Made by a program: the position numbers and the translations under genes | Notes under the pieces: generated by a model | Told to the model about the DNA's origin: nothing | Databases searched by the model: none | The model's input: only the letters and a program-made list of their open reading frames with translations | Part shown: piece by piece, positions 1 to 13,210 of the stretch | Position numbering within the stretch: position 1 is the first letter of the stretch | Layout: the number at the start of each line of letters is the position of its first letter | Source: Hofstenia miamia | Lineage: Eukaryota; Xenacoelomorpha; Acoela | Direction of reading: 5' to 3' | NCBI GenBank assembly: GCA_004352715.1 | Contig: SCFE01000025.1 | Coordinates: forward strand, 1,279,654-1,343,653 | Length of the DNA: 64,000 nucleotides

Positions 1-1856
1 CATTTAGTCTAATTTAAAAAAACGAGTTTTTCAATAAGAAAATATTTCAAATCACCTCGCGATTGTCAGATATTAAGATATTACATCTTGATTTCGTATA
101 TATTTGATATATACCAATCGTCGAAAAAAAATTCTTCAATTCAATATTTAAGAAACTATGAAAGTTTTTGAAATACATTTCATAACAAAACACTAGTCTA
201 ATTTGCTTCAATAAGAAATTTGACTTCCTTTTGCAGTAAAGCAGAAGGTTGAACGCGGTGACAAGGATTTCATTAAACTTTCCTCGATTTCCTGAGAAAG
301 ATCATTAGCTACTCATTCTAGCACAATTTCCAATAATGCCATTATTTTCCGATAATCAACCAGAAACTTTCAATTGAGGAGAAATCAAGACTATTTGGAA
401 GCCGTTAAATTCTTTGAATATTGTTACCTCACATCCACATTCTCATTTTTCACATTACATCCTTCCATGCTGAAGTATCCCTTCATACGCAACAATTGCG
501 TAAGCATAAGGCAGGAAGTCCTCTAGAGTCTGTATATAATTATCGGAATCAGTCGTCTAGAGCTCTTTAATGAAAAGTGGTCGAAAATTATGCCATGTTT
601 TCTTCCACTATATTGGCAGACGTAAGCCTAAATTTTAGAGTGTTCTGGTGATGTAGCAGTCGTCTATGATGAACAAGTTTCTGACAAAAAACTAGGTTTT
701 CTCTACAAGTTCCATTATCAAGTAAAGGTTTTTTCTTAGTTTCTTCTATCCTGCCCTCGTCAACCACCCTATATAATGCTTTCTGATACAGACACTTAGA
801 GAAGATGCTGTAATTCCCCTTTGATGTCTTTTATATAAGGTGCTTCGCCAAGGTTGACGAGCAATTGCAACTTTTCACACTTATGCATAGATGACAGAAA
901 TTAAATGACACATTAAATCATTAACCAAATTTTAATTCTTCACAATTTTGCTGAATTTCCATGTGCATCAAAAGCTCTGTTGCACGGCTATATTGCTATC
1001 TACTTACAAGACACTAGCCACATTTTATCATTGGTTACCAAGAAATCTGTGGATATTTCGACCATTTTTCTGCATGATATATTTTTATGATTAACTTCTG
1101 GATAAAAAATTCGTAAAGATGATCATTCTAAAATGACTTTTTAGCCCCCATCATGAAGTTAGAAATTTGGTTTACGTAATTCAAGCAGTTTAGTGTAAGT
1201 ACTAACTTTGTGAATAGATAACTATCAAGTGGGAGTATTACCATATGCATTTTTTCACAATAGTTTTTCACAATTAAAATGTGAATTTGGTTTTAATAAC
1301 GTTTTCTAAAAGAAATTACGTCGGATATATTATATAACTAAGCGGCAACAATTCTTATTATTTATGGCGGGTAATGCAATGCTCATGAATATCTTATTTA
1401 AACAACTTAGTTATAAGTGTTCCATCGATTAGTGAGACTTACCTTCATTATTAACACAAATCACTGACACTATATAACATCAAAATGAAACTTATTTTAA
1501 AAATTTAAGGAGTAGAAATTGAGGGGGCCGAATCAAAGGAGCACAGCCCTGTAAAATTTATTACAATGGTGCAATAAGAATTTCATACGGAAATTTTTAG
1601 CAAGCAATTTTGCCCTTAGAATTTTATTTTACCTTCAGAACCTTCTCTTCTAAAACAACGTCTGTATCCGCTCATGATAAGTTCATTCAAATACTACAGA
1701 TTATGCACTTATGCAAATGTAAACTGCTGTTTCGAAGTATTAATACGAATTTGAGTTGTAACAAAATACAATTTAGCTACCTCAACTCAGGGCAACTATC
1801 GGCACTGTAATAACAAGAACAGAACGGAGGACGAATGAATCAACTTATCTATAAAC
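1..1856. other. AT-rich non-coding stretch, no gene seen
   Basis: Both strands show only short, low-complexity open frames with no recognisable domain, splice-linked exons or RNA gene. A slightly G-rich patch around 1515-1550 could be an old repeat edge, but I found no partner inverted repeat. Confidence 0.5.
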
Positions 1857-2138
1857 CAGGGACGGATTTAATAGGGGTTGAGGCCGTCCCACTTCGAGAT
1901 AAAATACAAATTCTCTCGTTAATATCATTTTTAATTATATGCCTAAACCTTCCTATACTATGGCTGGACGATATGCAAACATAAAATACTTTGAGGACAT
2001 GTATTAATCATTTAATCAATTCATTCTATACATCTAATATTTATTCCCTGTGATTTTAATTCAATATGTAAATAATCTCTTAAAATCAAAATTATATCAA
2101 ACTGCCCATCCGTTTGACAATTATTAGATCCGTCACTG
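1857..2138. mobile_element. hAT-type MITE, 282 bp
   Basis: The ends form a terminal inverted repeat. The left end reads CAGGGACGGATTTAATA and the right end, reverse-complemented, reads CAGTGACGGATCTAATA (15 of 17 match). The 8 bases outside each end are CTATAAAC and CTACAAGA, five of eight matching, which fits an old 8-bp hAT target duplication. There is no coding capacity. The terminus resembles the ends of the TTF-finger hAT at 49801-52605 (CAGGACGGATTTAG), so an enzyme of that kind is the likely source of its mobility; that link is inference. Confidence 0.65.
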
Positions 2139-3358
2139 CTACAAGACAAAGACGTATGAAATAAAGGTGAGCAATTTTCGAATTTTTAAAATTGATCTAT
2201 TCGATTTTCACAAAGTAGTACCGATTATCGAACGAGACGGAATATAAGGGCCAAACCGAGTTAATCATTTTAAATGAAATCTGAATCGGGCATGGCTTGC
2301 TATACATTATTATAAAATAGAAAGTCATCCATGATAATGCGTCAAAACATTCCTGAAAAACAGGGAATCCGATAAAATTGCAAAATAAATGACCACGATG
2401 TGACCCTTTATTTAAAATTTAAAACTTTGCTTTCAGGGCTTTGTTAATGGTATACTTGAATAGTCATTAACAAACAACATATCCTGCTGGTCTTCACCTC
2501 GCATTATAAAGGGATGGTTCCAACATCACCCATAATTTACGATGGAAATAAGAACTATCGAAATACTTTTTATGAAGCAAAAATGCTAGCAAGTCTAAAT
2601 CATTGTAAAATATGAGTCTGAAAGATTCTTTTATTTGCAAATACATAAACTTAGACTTAAATCAAATGTCGAAGACTTGATATTAATTTAATATTACCCA
2701 ATTACAAAATAGGAACTTACAAATAAACGAAATCAAATCCGAATCCCAATCTATGTTGGATTCCAATTCGAATATTGGTACTGCAATTTTTTCAATATAA
2801 ATAATTTCAGACTCTGACACTTTGTGTGAAATAGACAGATTTCAATTGTAGACAGGTGTTCTAACTAATTCAATTCCATTATGATATATCTACATGTATA
2901 AATTTGTGTGAAAAAAGAAATGTATTATCATACTTTTCTAAACTTCATCGGTAAATTTCAAAAATTGATCGATGCCATGCCAAAATACGCAGCGAGCCTT
3001 ACAATACCCTAATTTCAGGTTATTATTAAAAACGTACGCTAAATTTTAAAAAGTGCATGTTGAACTTTCAAAACTTTCATAAACTGACCTGTGAAACTCC
3101 CCCAAGTGCTGGAATTCATTGTATAGATATTCTAGATAATTACGAAACATCATTTGTGGAAAATCACACAATCAATTCACACAATGCTATCTGAAAAATA
3201 CATTAGACAAGCCATAAATGAAACATATTACAGTAGTACACTAAAGGCGAAAAAACTTTTTTCGAAGAACTATATTTCACTTTTGAAACATGCTTTCCAC
3301 AATTATATTGGCGATTCGTTCCGCCATAGCTTGAGCGGAAGCGGTTCATTCAACCAAT
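2139..3358. other. Non-coding, no gene seen
   Basis: AT-rich sequence with no ORF or repeat that I can assign. It may contain the 3' flank of the decayed hAT on the minus strand that follows, but no terminal inverted repeat was located. Confidence 0.4.
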
Positions 3359-5150
3359 TTACGTTTTTTTTGCCTCGAGCTCTTCAAGTTCTTGAAGCTT
3401 ATTCTCGATATCCTGATACATAACTGTCAATTTCTTCTCCCATTGCTTGTTGGTCAAGCCTTTATAAACTTCGATCGGTCGGCGGATTTCATCCGAATCA
3501 GTTTCGCGCAGCCTGCTTTTTCCCGCCTTTTCTTTTGATGAGTTCTTATAGTACTCCCCAGCCTTGTTCAACAAATTAAAAAGTGCATCTGGAATTTTGA
3601 ACTCTTCAAACTTGGCTTTTTCAAAATGGTCTTAACAATTCATAAAGCATTGTATGTCTCGACATGAAAACAACTCTGATATACCCATTCTTGTGACTTC
3701 ATCAGCAGAAACCCAATTTCTACAGTCATATTGTGAGGGCAAATGAGCAAATTTAACTTCACAAAACGTGTGAGATGGAAAAGAACACTGTCCATTTACG
3801 GAGAACAGCTCATGCAGACTCTGATTGCAACCCTCTGCTGAAATTTTAACCGCGGCAAGCTCGTTCACAACTGAGTTTTCGTATATTTGATTATACTGAA
3901 AGTTGAGTGTAACGCTCGAATACATGTAATTGTACTTGACGAGTGGGTGCGTTAAAAAGCTCTTGAATCTAGATAGAAACATCTGCAACAATGTTTCATT
4001 ATACTTCCCCCATAGTGTCGATTTCGACAAGGTCCGACGCTGGCATTTCATTTAGAGTAGGTAATATCTTAGGCAAATTTGCAAAAGGAAGTGGCTTGAA
4101 GCCCCCAGTCGACTTTTGATATAGAAGACTCAAATACTTCTCCTGGGAAACATTCAGTACATGTCCAAGACGCATGGCAATCAGATACTGTTTTGAGAAG
4201 CATAATCAAAAATTGATTGATGTTCAAATTTTCCTTCGCAAGAAAATAAAGTGGCTGCAGAGCAATAACACATTGGTCAATGTGAACTAGAAAATTAATC
4301 GCGGACGATAATCGCTTCAGCTCAAATTGTTCATTTCCAGTCATATCAAGCAATTTTCGACTAAGCGGATATTGGTCCAACAGACTCTGCACATATAAAA
4401 ATAGGTCAAGGAACCGAGTAGGGCAGTAGTTAGGAATTTTGCCAACTCCAAGCAAAAAGTCAGCCTGGTGTAAAATTGAGCACGCTTTTGGAGTATTCTG
4501 AACAAAATTACTTACCAACTCTTGGTACTTCAGAATTTTGCTAAAAATCCCAGGAGAATCTCCATTGAAAAAATCTTTTTGCAGCAAATTGACGGAATTT
4601 GTTCCACAATCAGGTATTTTCAACAACCTAGGTGCCAACTCTTGCAACTATGAAACAGCGCCAGTGATAGCTCCTTGCATTGTACTGAAATTATCACTCA
4701 TAAAATACCGCATGTTTTTAAAGTCGAGTTGAAATAAAGGGAAAGAACTACTTATTTCGTTGACAAAAATAGAAAAATCTAACATTCTGAGATCCTTCAA
4801 TTTGACCGTGCCTGGACCAGACAATTCCTTAATATCAAGGTTGACCAACAGCTCAGCTGTGTGCAAATACGTGAATTTATGGACACTGTATTCGAAAAAT
4901 GTTATCCATAACTCAAGGCGTACTTTTCTGCTATACGAGCTCTCATCCACGTGAATTTCAAATTGGTTTCCAGTTAAAGACGTTGTTAGGCGATCCTGCA
5001 CAAATGGCGTATGGCATGGGTGACAATGTAAGTAGCCTTTGTGCGCCCACAGCGAATATTTTTCACCTCGCTTCTAGCAAGAGCAAAAGGAACAGTAAAT
5101 TTCCACGTTCGTCAACTGCTGCGAGTGCACATTATATATAGGCAACTGTT
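3359..5150 (-). pseudogene. Decayed hAT-superfamily transposase
   Basis: A single ancestral minus-strand reading frame is broken into pieces. From 5001 down to 4069 it is open except for one in-frame TAG at 4648-4650. It then shifts frame around 4030-4068 and continues to 3359 with an in-frame TAA at 3632-3634. hAT hallmarks are visible: VDESS (first catalytic Asp region), MSDNFSTMQGAITG (second Asp region) and NYCPTRFLDLF (the conserved T-R-[WF] block). Upstream, 5150-5002 holds Cys/His-rich sequence (YCSFCSC, then GYLHCHPCH) that may be a degraded zinc finger. The C-terminal 91 codons (3359-3631) are charged and coiled-coil-like, with LQELEELEAKKT at the end; I do not recognise them and they may not belong to the transposase. 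No inverted repeats or target duplication were found, so the element boundaries are unknown. It cannot encode an active enzyme as it stands. Confidence 0.62.
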
Positions 5151-5262
5151 TTACACCGCTAGATACATTGATTACTTTCCGATTATACCGACAGCGGGCC
5201 GAGGAGGGATCATCATACATACTTTCCGCCGAGGGAAAGGAATTTCTTCATTACAGGAGTGA

Positions 5263-7840
5263 ATTTCCATTTACCCATCTGAAAACAGAGCACAAAGTAG
5301 TAACACTTAATACTTAGACAATATTGCACGCATCATAATTAAAGGAAAATGGAAAATAATTAAATTAAAATGTCATTAAATGATTTAATCCTGTATAGCA
5401 GTCTGGTTTTTCTCCGTTTGATTTTTCCGGTAAATTTGAGTTAAATCTAGCAGCTAAAAACACAGTTGCAAAAGAAATTAAAATTAAAGATTCAAAAAGT
5501 AGAAATTCCGCATCAGCTTGAAAAATCGCTTAAGTTTTTTCTTCCCTTCCTAAGAAAAATTTCGGCAGCACCCTTGTTTACACCGTTTCTACAGCTGCGG
5601 CTCCACATGTTGAAACAACCGATTAGCAAGAAAAAACCGACCAAAAACCTACTTTAACCAATGAAAAATGATAATTCAATGTTTTGTATGCTTTATTTGC
5701 ATTACAGGCCTTTCTCGATTCCTATTTAGTAATATTTCTAACATTTTATGTCAATAATGAGAAATTAAGAAAATTTGATACATAACCTAATTAATGTGCA
5801 TAATTTGCATAATATTGTTTTGCAAAATGGTTACCACCAAAATATTCCTGACATTTCAAAGTATCTCCACACCACATTTGGTGTTGATAGGATGTACCGT
5901 TTCCTAAATCTTAGGGGGCCAAATCACCCCCTTAGAAATAGTTACTACGCAAAAGCCCAGGTAAAATAGGGTTAATTGAGCAAATTGATTTTGAAAATAA
6001 ATTTTCGATTTTACAATATTTTAGAATTTATATTTTACATGTACGTTCTTGAATATTTTATTTAGACTTAAGATTTTAAGTTAAGTCGTTAATAAGTGTA
6101 GTAGTTGAGTCAACGATCACTGTTCCTATTTGCCTGTCATAATATCCGCTTATTCACAAAGTCGAAAATAATACCTCAATATATATAAATTCTAAAGGTA
6201 ACTTTTAGGGTCCTATAATAATTTCTTTCAATTCTTGTATTTTATATTGATTTGTGAGACTAGCTGAATTCCATTCAATCATTGACAAATTACTAAATAA
6301 AATACCAAGTAGAAAATTTAAATAAGTGTGCAAAACCGTTTACAATCTTAAACTAAAATTCTCATTACACTTAAATTACACTGCTCCTTTGATGTGAGAG
6401 CTGGCAGTAAAGAGAAATAAATAATTTAAAATCCTTAATTACTAAATAAGCTTAAGGGAATTAATAGAATCATGAACTATTATAATATAATAACTATAAA
6501 TGCACTTCTAATTTTCTCAAAATTTACGGCAAATGAATAATCAGCAATAACTACAAGATGTTGATGTAACATTTGGGACTATATAGGATAAGGATGCATA
6601 AATTCTTTAAACACGAATGTATTTTAAATAGTTTTGTTATTACCAATAACAAAAACACAGTAAAACAAGAAATAATAAATTTTAATTGATCGATTCTTGC
6701 TAGAATATCAAACCTGGCAAAGAGCTCGATCAAAACTAACAACATAAATAGACTATTTAACGTTTTCGAAAGTTAACGGCACTTTACGTTGTGAATCAAT
6801 TATAAATGGGTCGATATGGGCCACAACAACCGAAGTTGGCACTTCTGATAGTATTCTTCAAATTTGAAAAGCAATATATCGTCCAATGCATCAATGAAAA
6901 TAATTTTATATTTACTTGACACACCCCAATTTTTAGGTTACGAATGAAACATATCTATCAGAAACTAAACGGATAAAAATACAGAAAATATTACAACAGG
7001 CTTTCAAAAACTGAAATTCTTCTACTATATTGACATCATGAATAGTCTCATTTTTACCTGTTTAAAAAACTTAATTTGTAAATATGACTTCCTTTATATC
7101 AACATGCGCTGTTCTTCAAAGCATTCGCAATGTTAAAACAACAGTAATGACAATCTCCAAAATTATTATATATTGATTGTTCCCTTGGTCAATGTGCCAA
7201 CAAAAATCATTTGATATAACATATATTGCAATGAAAATTTATCCTGACTTATAAATTTTGCCAACTTGAAGACATTTATCATTTCCACATGATTTATTTA
7301 CCGAATAACGTAAGGAAAACAGTGACAAGAACTAAGAAAATCTAGAGCATCACAGAAAAAAGTAGAGAAAATGTACCACTGTTGGATACAGCAGAAATAA
7401 TATACAGAAATGAATTATGAGATGACGAAAGAATTTTAATAAAGGCCATTGAAGTCACAACAGTTATAAACAGTGAGTGCTATGGTAGCACTATTCAAAT
7501 TAAAGCATTATGCGAAAATACGAAAATTTGGCGTTGTACAAAAATAGAATTATATACAAAAATGGTATCATTCTTACAGCAATGGGATTCTTTCTCCTTT
7601 CTCAAGTAATTTTTCCATTGAAAACTGGCAAGTATTAAACGAATTTCAAACTTTGCATATCTTTTATACTAAAAATGAATCAAAAATGAACATAATTAAT
7701 AATGGTCCTCTATAAAGTTGAATGACTATTCAAAATTCAAAAAACTTACTCTTGTAAGCCCACATGAAGGCAGTCTTGACTCGACTACAGAATATTAAAG
7801 ATCGCCACTTTAACTGCAGCAGTAGTTTATTTCCCAACAG
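5263..7840. other. Non-coding, no gene seen
   Basis: AT-rich DNA with scattered 60-70-codon chance frames of biased composition. An imperfect hairpin of a G-run and a C-run lies near 5913-5936. No gene or mobile element was recognised. Confidence 0.45.
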
Positions 7841-7849
7841 TGTACATTT

Positions 7850-7861
7850 TATATATATATG

Positions 7862-7906
<45 letters not shown>

Positions 7907-7907
7907 T
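7850..7907. repeat. (TA)n microsatellite with TG interruptions
   Basis: About 58 bases of alternating TA interrupted by GTA steps. It creates spurious Tyr-Ile repeat frames on both strands. Confidence 0.95.
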
Positions 7908-9337
7908 ATGACGCAAAATGGTAAGCTCATGCAAAAATGAAACAAATATGATTTTAGCGATATTAAACTTATACTACATATAATATGTGCTCATCGTTAT
8001 TATCGAGCAATTTAGTGTTTGAAGGATGAAATATGAGAAGCTGGATATTGAATTATTTCATCAAAGCGAAATATGATTCAAATGCCAAAATATTTAACGA
8101 AGTTACGCGAATTGATAAAAAGTTGCATTGTTTTTTATACATTGAAAATAAAGCTTAATATATAAAATAGCAACATCTAGATGAAATTTTATCGGAGACA
8201 AAGAGATACTGCGATTACTGATTATTTAGTTATTTCCAAGCGCAAAAAGTGCGCGCTTCCAGTCAATGGGGGTACTCAGATTAGCTGATATAGTTAATAA
8301 AGTAATCCAGGGTGACTATCGAAGAATCTAGAACCTTAATTTAAGAAATTATACAAATGACAAAAAATATAGGATGCTTAGAAATTAGAAGTGATATATT
8401 AAGTCGATTTGGATGTGAGCTCCACTGACTGGTAGTAGATTGACCCTGCAAAACAAAAGATTTACTAGAAAACTAGGACTACAGTGAGGTCTATGAAGTC
8501 ATGAGATTGTTGGAATGTGAAGTTTCTCTTGAGTGAAAATAATGAGTTCCCATTGCTAACTAGCAGCTCTTCGCTTGATTTGACGACAAATAATAACTAA
8601 AATTTATTACAACATGATGCTTGCGGTTGAGTTCTTTGCCAATTTGCCACAAACAAGTTACTTTTCTCATGAAGATGCTTCATTATTGATCTTGTAGCTA
8701 GTGGAAATGTTATTAGTGTTTCTCCGCTCTTTGAGCACCAAATATTATAACCCGTTTTTTAACAGATCGCAGACTGCTAAATGACCATGAAATACCAAGC
8801 AAATTTCACATTAGAGTCTTCCCTTAAAAGAACAGGTCTACAATTGCATTGTGCATTCCCCATTCTAGAAATAAAGCAAAGTGAAGTCAAATATGTATAT
8901 ATCTGTACGGGAAGTATGTGGGGCCGTATTGAAGTTCGTATGGTCCTCTCTGCAAACTATTTTCTTTTGAAACAACTTACAATTATCATACATTTATGAA
9001 ATATTACGAAGCAGACTTATTTTCTGTGTACATGTCAGAAGGTACATATACGAGATGCAGAAAAAATTATCCTGCTGTGCAATACGGTAAATTCAAAATA
9101 AACTATTTAAAATTCATAGATATGACAGAATCCAATAAATAAATTACGAATTAATTTAATTACACGAACAGCAACAAGGTTGATTCCCTTTTGCAAATTT
9201 TTGAAAAATAAGATGTTAAAAACATTTTTGCATTTTATAGTTTGTTTTCTCTATGTTTTTTCTTGTGCGTTGCGGTAAGCGGTTTTTGAACTTAAAAGTG
9301 TGATTGTTAGAATAAATACTAAAAAAGTTTGTAAATT
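7908..9337. other. Non-coding, no gene seen
   Basis: Only chance frames. The 72-codon plus-strand frame near 8781 has no recognisable similarity, splice context or codon pattern distinct from its surroundings. Confidence 0.45.
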
Positions 9338-9338
9338 T

Positions 9339-9372
<34 letters not shown>

Positions 9373-9373
9373 A
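9338..9373. repeat. (TA)n microsatellite
   Basis: About 36 bases of TA repeats with one TG step. Confidence 0.95.
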
Positions 9374-10282
9374 ATTAGTCAGCTAAGCGACATCAAAAAT
9401 TTTAGAACACTTTTAATTCGCTTCAATGAATAATCACTAAAAACATTTGAGAGCCATATTAGGCCATATTTTTTTGAAAAATCAGTCGCCAATTTTTTTT
9501 TTGAATCTTGCTATATGCTATTAGCTAGTGTTTATTCTAGTTTTCATGGACCGTGTACGTCTAAATGACAATATACATGGCGTAGAAATTTCTTAGCAAA
9601 AACTTTCACATTTGTTTGCTTACATAAATGGGAGGCAGCTGATATGGTTCAACTAGCAAACATCAATATTCTCTGTCTTCACTAAATATTTGAAGTGGAC
9701 TTTTGCGCTTTAGATTGTTCTTGAAAAGAACGCCTTCTTTAAGTGCAAGAGAAATAATCAAAATATAATTCTATATGAAAAAAAACTTTATAGCTAGTCT
9801 TGAATGTAGTAATTTACTGGTGTCCAAAATTTGTTCCGCCTTTACATTAGCGATCCCGAAAATTACCCTGTCAATATCACTGTTAACCGACAATAGAGAT
9901 GAGGTCGGCAAAACAAATATTATTATTATACTTAGAATATTGTAACTCAATGTAACATTCTCCACATTACTATTTGATTAGATTTCTTTTGATAAATACA
10001 ATTGAATTTTCTAAGAATGTGGACAATTTAATAAAATAGGTATCAAGCTATAAAACATCGAAAGAGACGGCTGTTGATAATTTTTCAAATTACTAAAGAA
10101 TTAATTTTCATATGCAATACATATCAGGCTGCAACCAGGTCAATTTTCACCTCAAACCGTCCGTTTTTACGAATCATATTCAATAAGAAAGTTGAGGAAA
10201 TAAACTGTCCACCAGGGTTTATCTTACTAAACTCAGGTTCATTATTAAGTAAACATTGAACTACCCAAATGCCATGCGTGCC

Positions 10283-10316
10283 ATAATAATATTAATAATA
10301 AAAATAATAATAATAA
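10283..10316. repeat. (TAA)n microsatellite at the edge of a LINE fragment
   Basis: Degenerate AAT/TAA triplets immediately precede the GC-richer sequence leading into the retrotransposon fragment. It could mark a tail or target-site repeat of a neighbouring retroelement; the direction is uncertain. Confidence 0.7.
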
Positions 10317-10360
10317 TGGGCCCTAGTGGCCAAGGGGTAAAAGGCTAGACTGGGACCGCG

Positions 10361-11619
10361 AGCAGAGATTCAGGGTTGGAGTTTGGATTAGGAAAGTGTG
10401 CAGCAGTGGCAATGACTAGAGGCAAGTGTGTGGATGGGGATGGCTTGAGGACAAGCAGTGGGGATAAGATTGAGGAAGTCTTTAGGATACAAGTACTTAG
10501 GTGTGATAGAGAAAGTTAGAACAGATCACGAGGAAATGAAGATGAGGCTAAGGAAAGAATACAAGAGGAGAGTAAGGAAGGTACTACAGAAGTCAGCATT
10601 GAATGGGCAGAATAGTATAAAAGCAATTAATACATGGGCGATACCAGTGTTGAGATATTCGGCAGGAATAGTTAGACGGAACAAGAATGAACTTAGGGAG
10701 CTAGACAGAGAGACAAGGAAGATACTAGCAGCAGAGAGGGCTTTCAACTTAAATGGAGATGTGGATAGGTTGTACATGGCAAGGCATAAAGGAGGGAAAG
10801 GACTGCTAAGTGTGGAGGAAATTGTAGAAGCAGAAGCACTAGGGCTAAAGGAATATGTAGAAGAGCAACCTAAGGGGTCCCTACTAGAGGTCACTAAGGA
10901 GTTAAAGAAGATAAGAACTGAGAGTGAAGGAAAGAAGGTATACCAGAGTAGGATGGAATCAGAGAGACAAACAAGGTATAGGCAGAAGGCAATGCATGGA
11001 GAATACTGGAGGAACACAGAAAAGTGTGATAGAGAAGAGAGCAACAAGTGGTTAAAGAAGGCAGGACTGAAGAGAGAAACAGAAGCACTAATAATGGCAG
11101 CACAGGAGCAAGCAATAAGAACAAACTGGGTGAAGAAGCATATAGACAGAAGAGTAGAAGTAAGTGATAAGTGTAGGCTATGTAAGAAAGAGGCAGAGAC
11201 AGTAGATCATCTGATAGCAGGGTGTGAGAAGTTGGCACAGAATGAGTATAAGTTCAGGCATGACAAGATGGGAAGAATGGTACATTGGAGTTTGAGCAGG
11301 CAGCATGGGTTAGAAGCAGGAGACAAGTGGTATGAGCACAAGCCACAGGGCGTCATAGAAAATGAGAAGGTTAAGATACTTTGGGACTTCAACATACAGA
11401 CAAGCAACGTGATAGAAGCATGGAGGCCAGATATAGTAGTGGTAGACAAAGAGAAAAGATTGGGAACAATGATAGACATAGCAGTACCAAGGGACAGGAA
11501 TGTAGAAAGAGAAGATAGACAAGTACAGGGAGTTGACAGAGGAAATAGAAAGGCTGTGGAAGTTAAAGGAGGTTGAAGTTGTCCCGGTAGTAGTAGGCTT
11601 TCTGAAGTTTTTATGGTGA
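10361..11619 (+). pseudogene. 3' part of a non-LTR retrotransposon with restriction-like endonuclease
   Basis: This is the C-terminal end of a LINE polyprotein: the last reverse-transcriptase segments, thumb/linker, a CCHC zinc knuckle and a restriction-like endonuclease. From 10361 one frame reads FGLGKCA, then shifts by one base near 10480-10490 into the long frame at 10458-11576, which contains YKYLGV and TWAIPVLRYSAG. That frame has no ATG near its start; it is an internal fragment. Counting from codon 10458, C239-C242-H251-C256 form the CCHC knuckle, and RPD (323-325) followed by D340 gives the PD-x14-D signature of the endonuclease used by R2, R4/Dong and NeSL-like clades. A second frameshift near 11505-11515 moves the true C-terminus into a frame ending at TGA 11617-11619, passing through ERLWKLKEVEVVPVVVGFL. 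Purine-rich codon use stands out against the AT-rich surroundings. It is 5'-truncated and inactive; the clade is not settled. Confidence 0.85.
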
Positions 11620-12700
11620 CCTTTGTTTGCTACTGTAATATGACACCACATATATATTTCAAATTCAAGCAATAGATTTGCAAATCGGAATTCGAATGTG
11701 AATCCATAACAAAATGTGGTTTACGTAATAGTGCTTAATGCAAGAAATGTGTTAGCAGCTATTGTTAAAAAAAACAACCTCGAAGGTGAAAAGCCTCCGT
11801 AGTTTATTTTACAATAGAAAAATACAATTTGGAAATTTGATTTACATACTTCGCACAAAGAGTTAGCAGACAAAAATTCTGTATTCTAACAAAAATTTCT
11901 AGAACAGCCCCTGCACTTTTCCAAGATTCTAATTAGATGCCATCATTGATTTGGATTTGATTTCGAATATTTGCAAAGCCCTATTCTGTAAAGGCTTAAT
12001 ATCCACCTAAGTTTAAGTATTGGAAATTCGCTTTAAATCAAAATAGGAATTTTCGCTAGAAATAGAATATTAAGTTAATAATTTAAATAAATCTGTGCAA
12101 AAAGAAAAATATAACACAGAGTGATGTTTTAATTTGAAGATTTGTACTTTACTAACGTCTTTCCTTCATAAAAAATTATTACGATAGATTTTTATTTCAG
12201 ATCTGAAATTATGCCAGATAGAACACTGTCATTAAAAGAAGTGTGGTCTTTATAATGAAGCGAAGCATTCAATGTCTGCGTGCACGCTGTTGCAAAACCT
12301 TGTAAGCAGCGTTCTAAATTTTAAAATACGGTTAAAGTTGGTCACACTGGGTCATTTATTTTTCAAGTTTACCGAATATGACAGGGTCAAATGCCATTCG
12401 GGTCTGACGGATCACCGGATCACATTTTGCAACTTTGTTACTTATGCAATGACACTCATTATTAAAATATGCTTTCATTTTGATTCGATACTAGACAGAT
12501 GTAATTACATTTTTAATTTATGACATGTCCCAAGCAAACTTAAACGAAGGAACGGTTACTCGATCCAAACCCGAATTCAATTTAAAAAATTAATACGCTT
12601 GTTGCAAAGCCTAAAAAATTTATTTTTGAAAATAAATTTTATCAATTACTTATAGCAGGGGTTCTAAGGTTTAACGTGATCAGAATTTATTGGACACAAT
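11620..12700. other. Non-coding, no gene seen
   Basis: AT-rich. It includes whatever 3' UTR the LINE fragment had. A GC-richer patch at about 12340-12425 has no ORF or inverted repeat that I can assign. Confidence 0.4.
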
Positions 12701-12701
12701 C

Positions 12702-12949
12702 CTATCTAGCCCCATTGGATTTGGTACCAGTCCAGATACGTTCCAGTTTCATTAAATTTTTTGTTCCCATAGTCCCATTGGTCCCACGGCATAACTTTTC
12801 TTAGTAAAAATTTTGAGAAATATTTAGAAATTTTTGATCCCAGCTTCTTCATTTATAAGTCCAGTGCCATGTTAATTCCAGAACCACTGAAATATTTAGT
12901 CCCAGGATCCAGTCTCATGGAACTAAGACTAGAAAATCCAATGCGATAG
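12702..12949. mobile_element. Possible MITE with CATTGGATTT inverted ends
   Basis: The sequence CATTGGATTT near 12713 recurs inverted as AAATCCAATG near 12934, inside looser flanking similarity (CTATCTAG against CTCTATCG). Between them are many short TCCCA/TCCAG motifs, unlike the surroundings. No clear target duplication was found, so this may be only a repeat-rich fragment. Confidence 0.35.
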
Positions 12950-13186
12950 AGCACACAAAAACCTAACAGGTGCACAATTCAGAATGTGAGGGCTTTAATA
13001 GGTTCGAAGAAAATTCCATACTGTGGAATCTGTAGCAGCATTCGACAATCATACGCATGCAACATTGCTCAGCACCAAGATTGAGTGCTGCGCCATTTCG
13101 ACATAGCATCAGATAGTTTAAGCTAAAAAAGAATTATGTTTTGCGTGAGAATTCCAACTAAGTTTCATCTTAGTAGGCAGTGGTTA

Positions 13187-13210
13187 GCCCGAAATGATAC
13201 GGATTCGGGC
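13187..13210. repeat. Small perfect hairpin GCCCGAA/TTCGGGC
   Basis: Seven-base arms are separated by a 10-base loop. It is isolated, with no attached promoter or gene; significance unknown. Confidence 0.5.

Noticed and set aside
10526-11672. Leu/Ser-rich minus-strand ORFs
   Set aside because: Antisense shadows of the purine-rich LINE coding strand.
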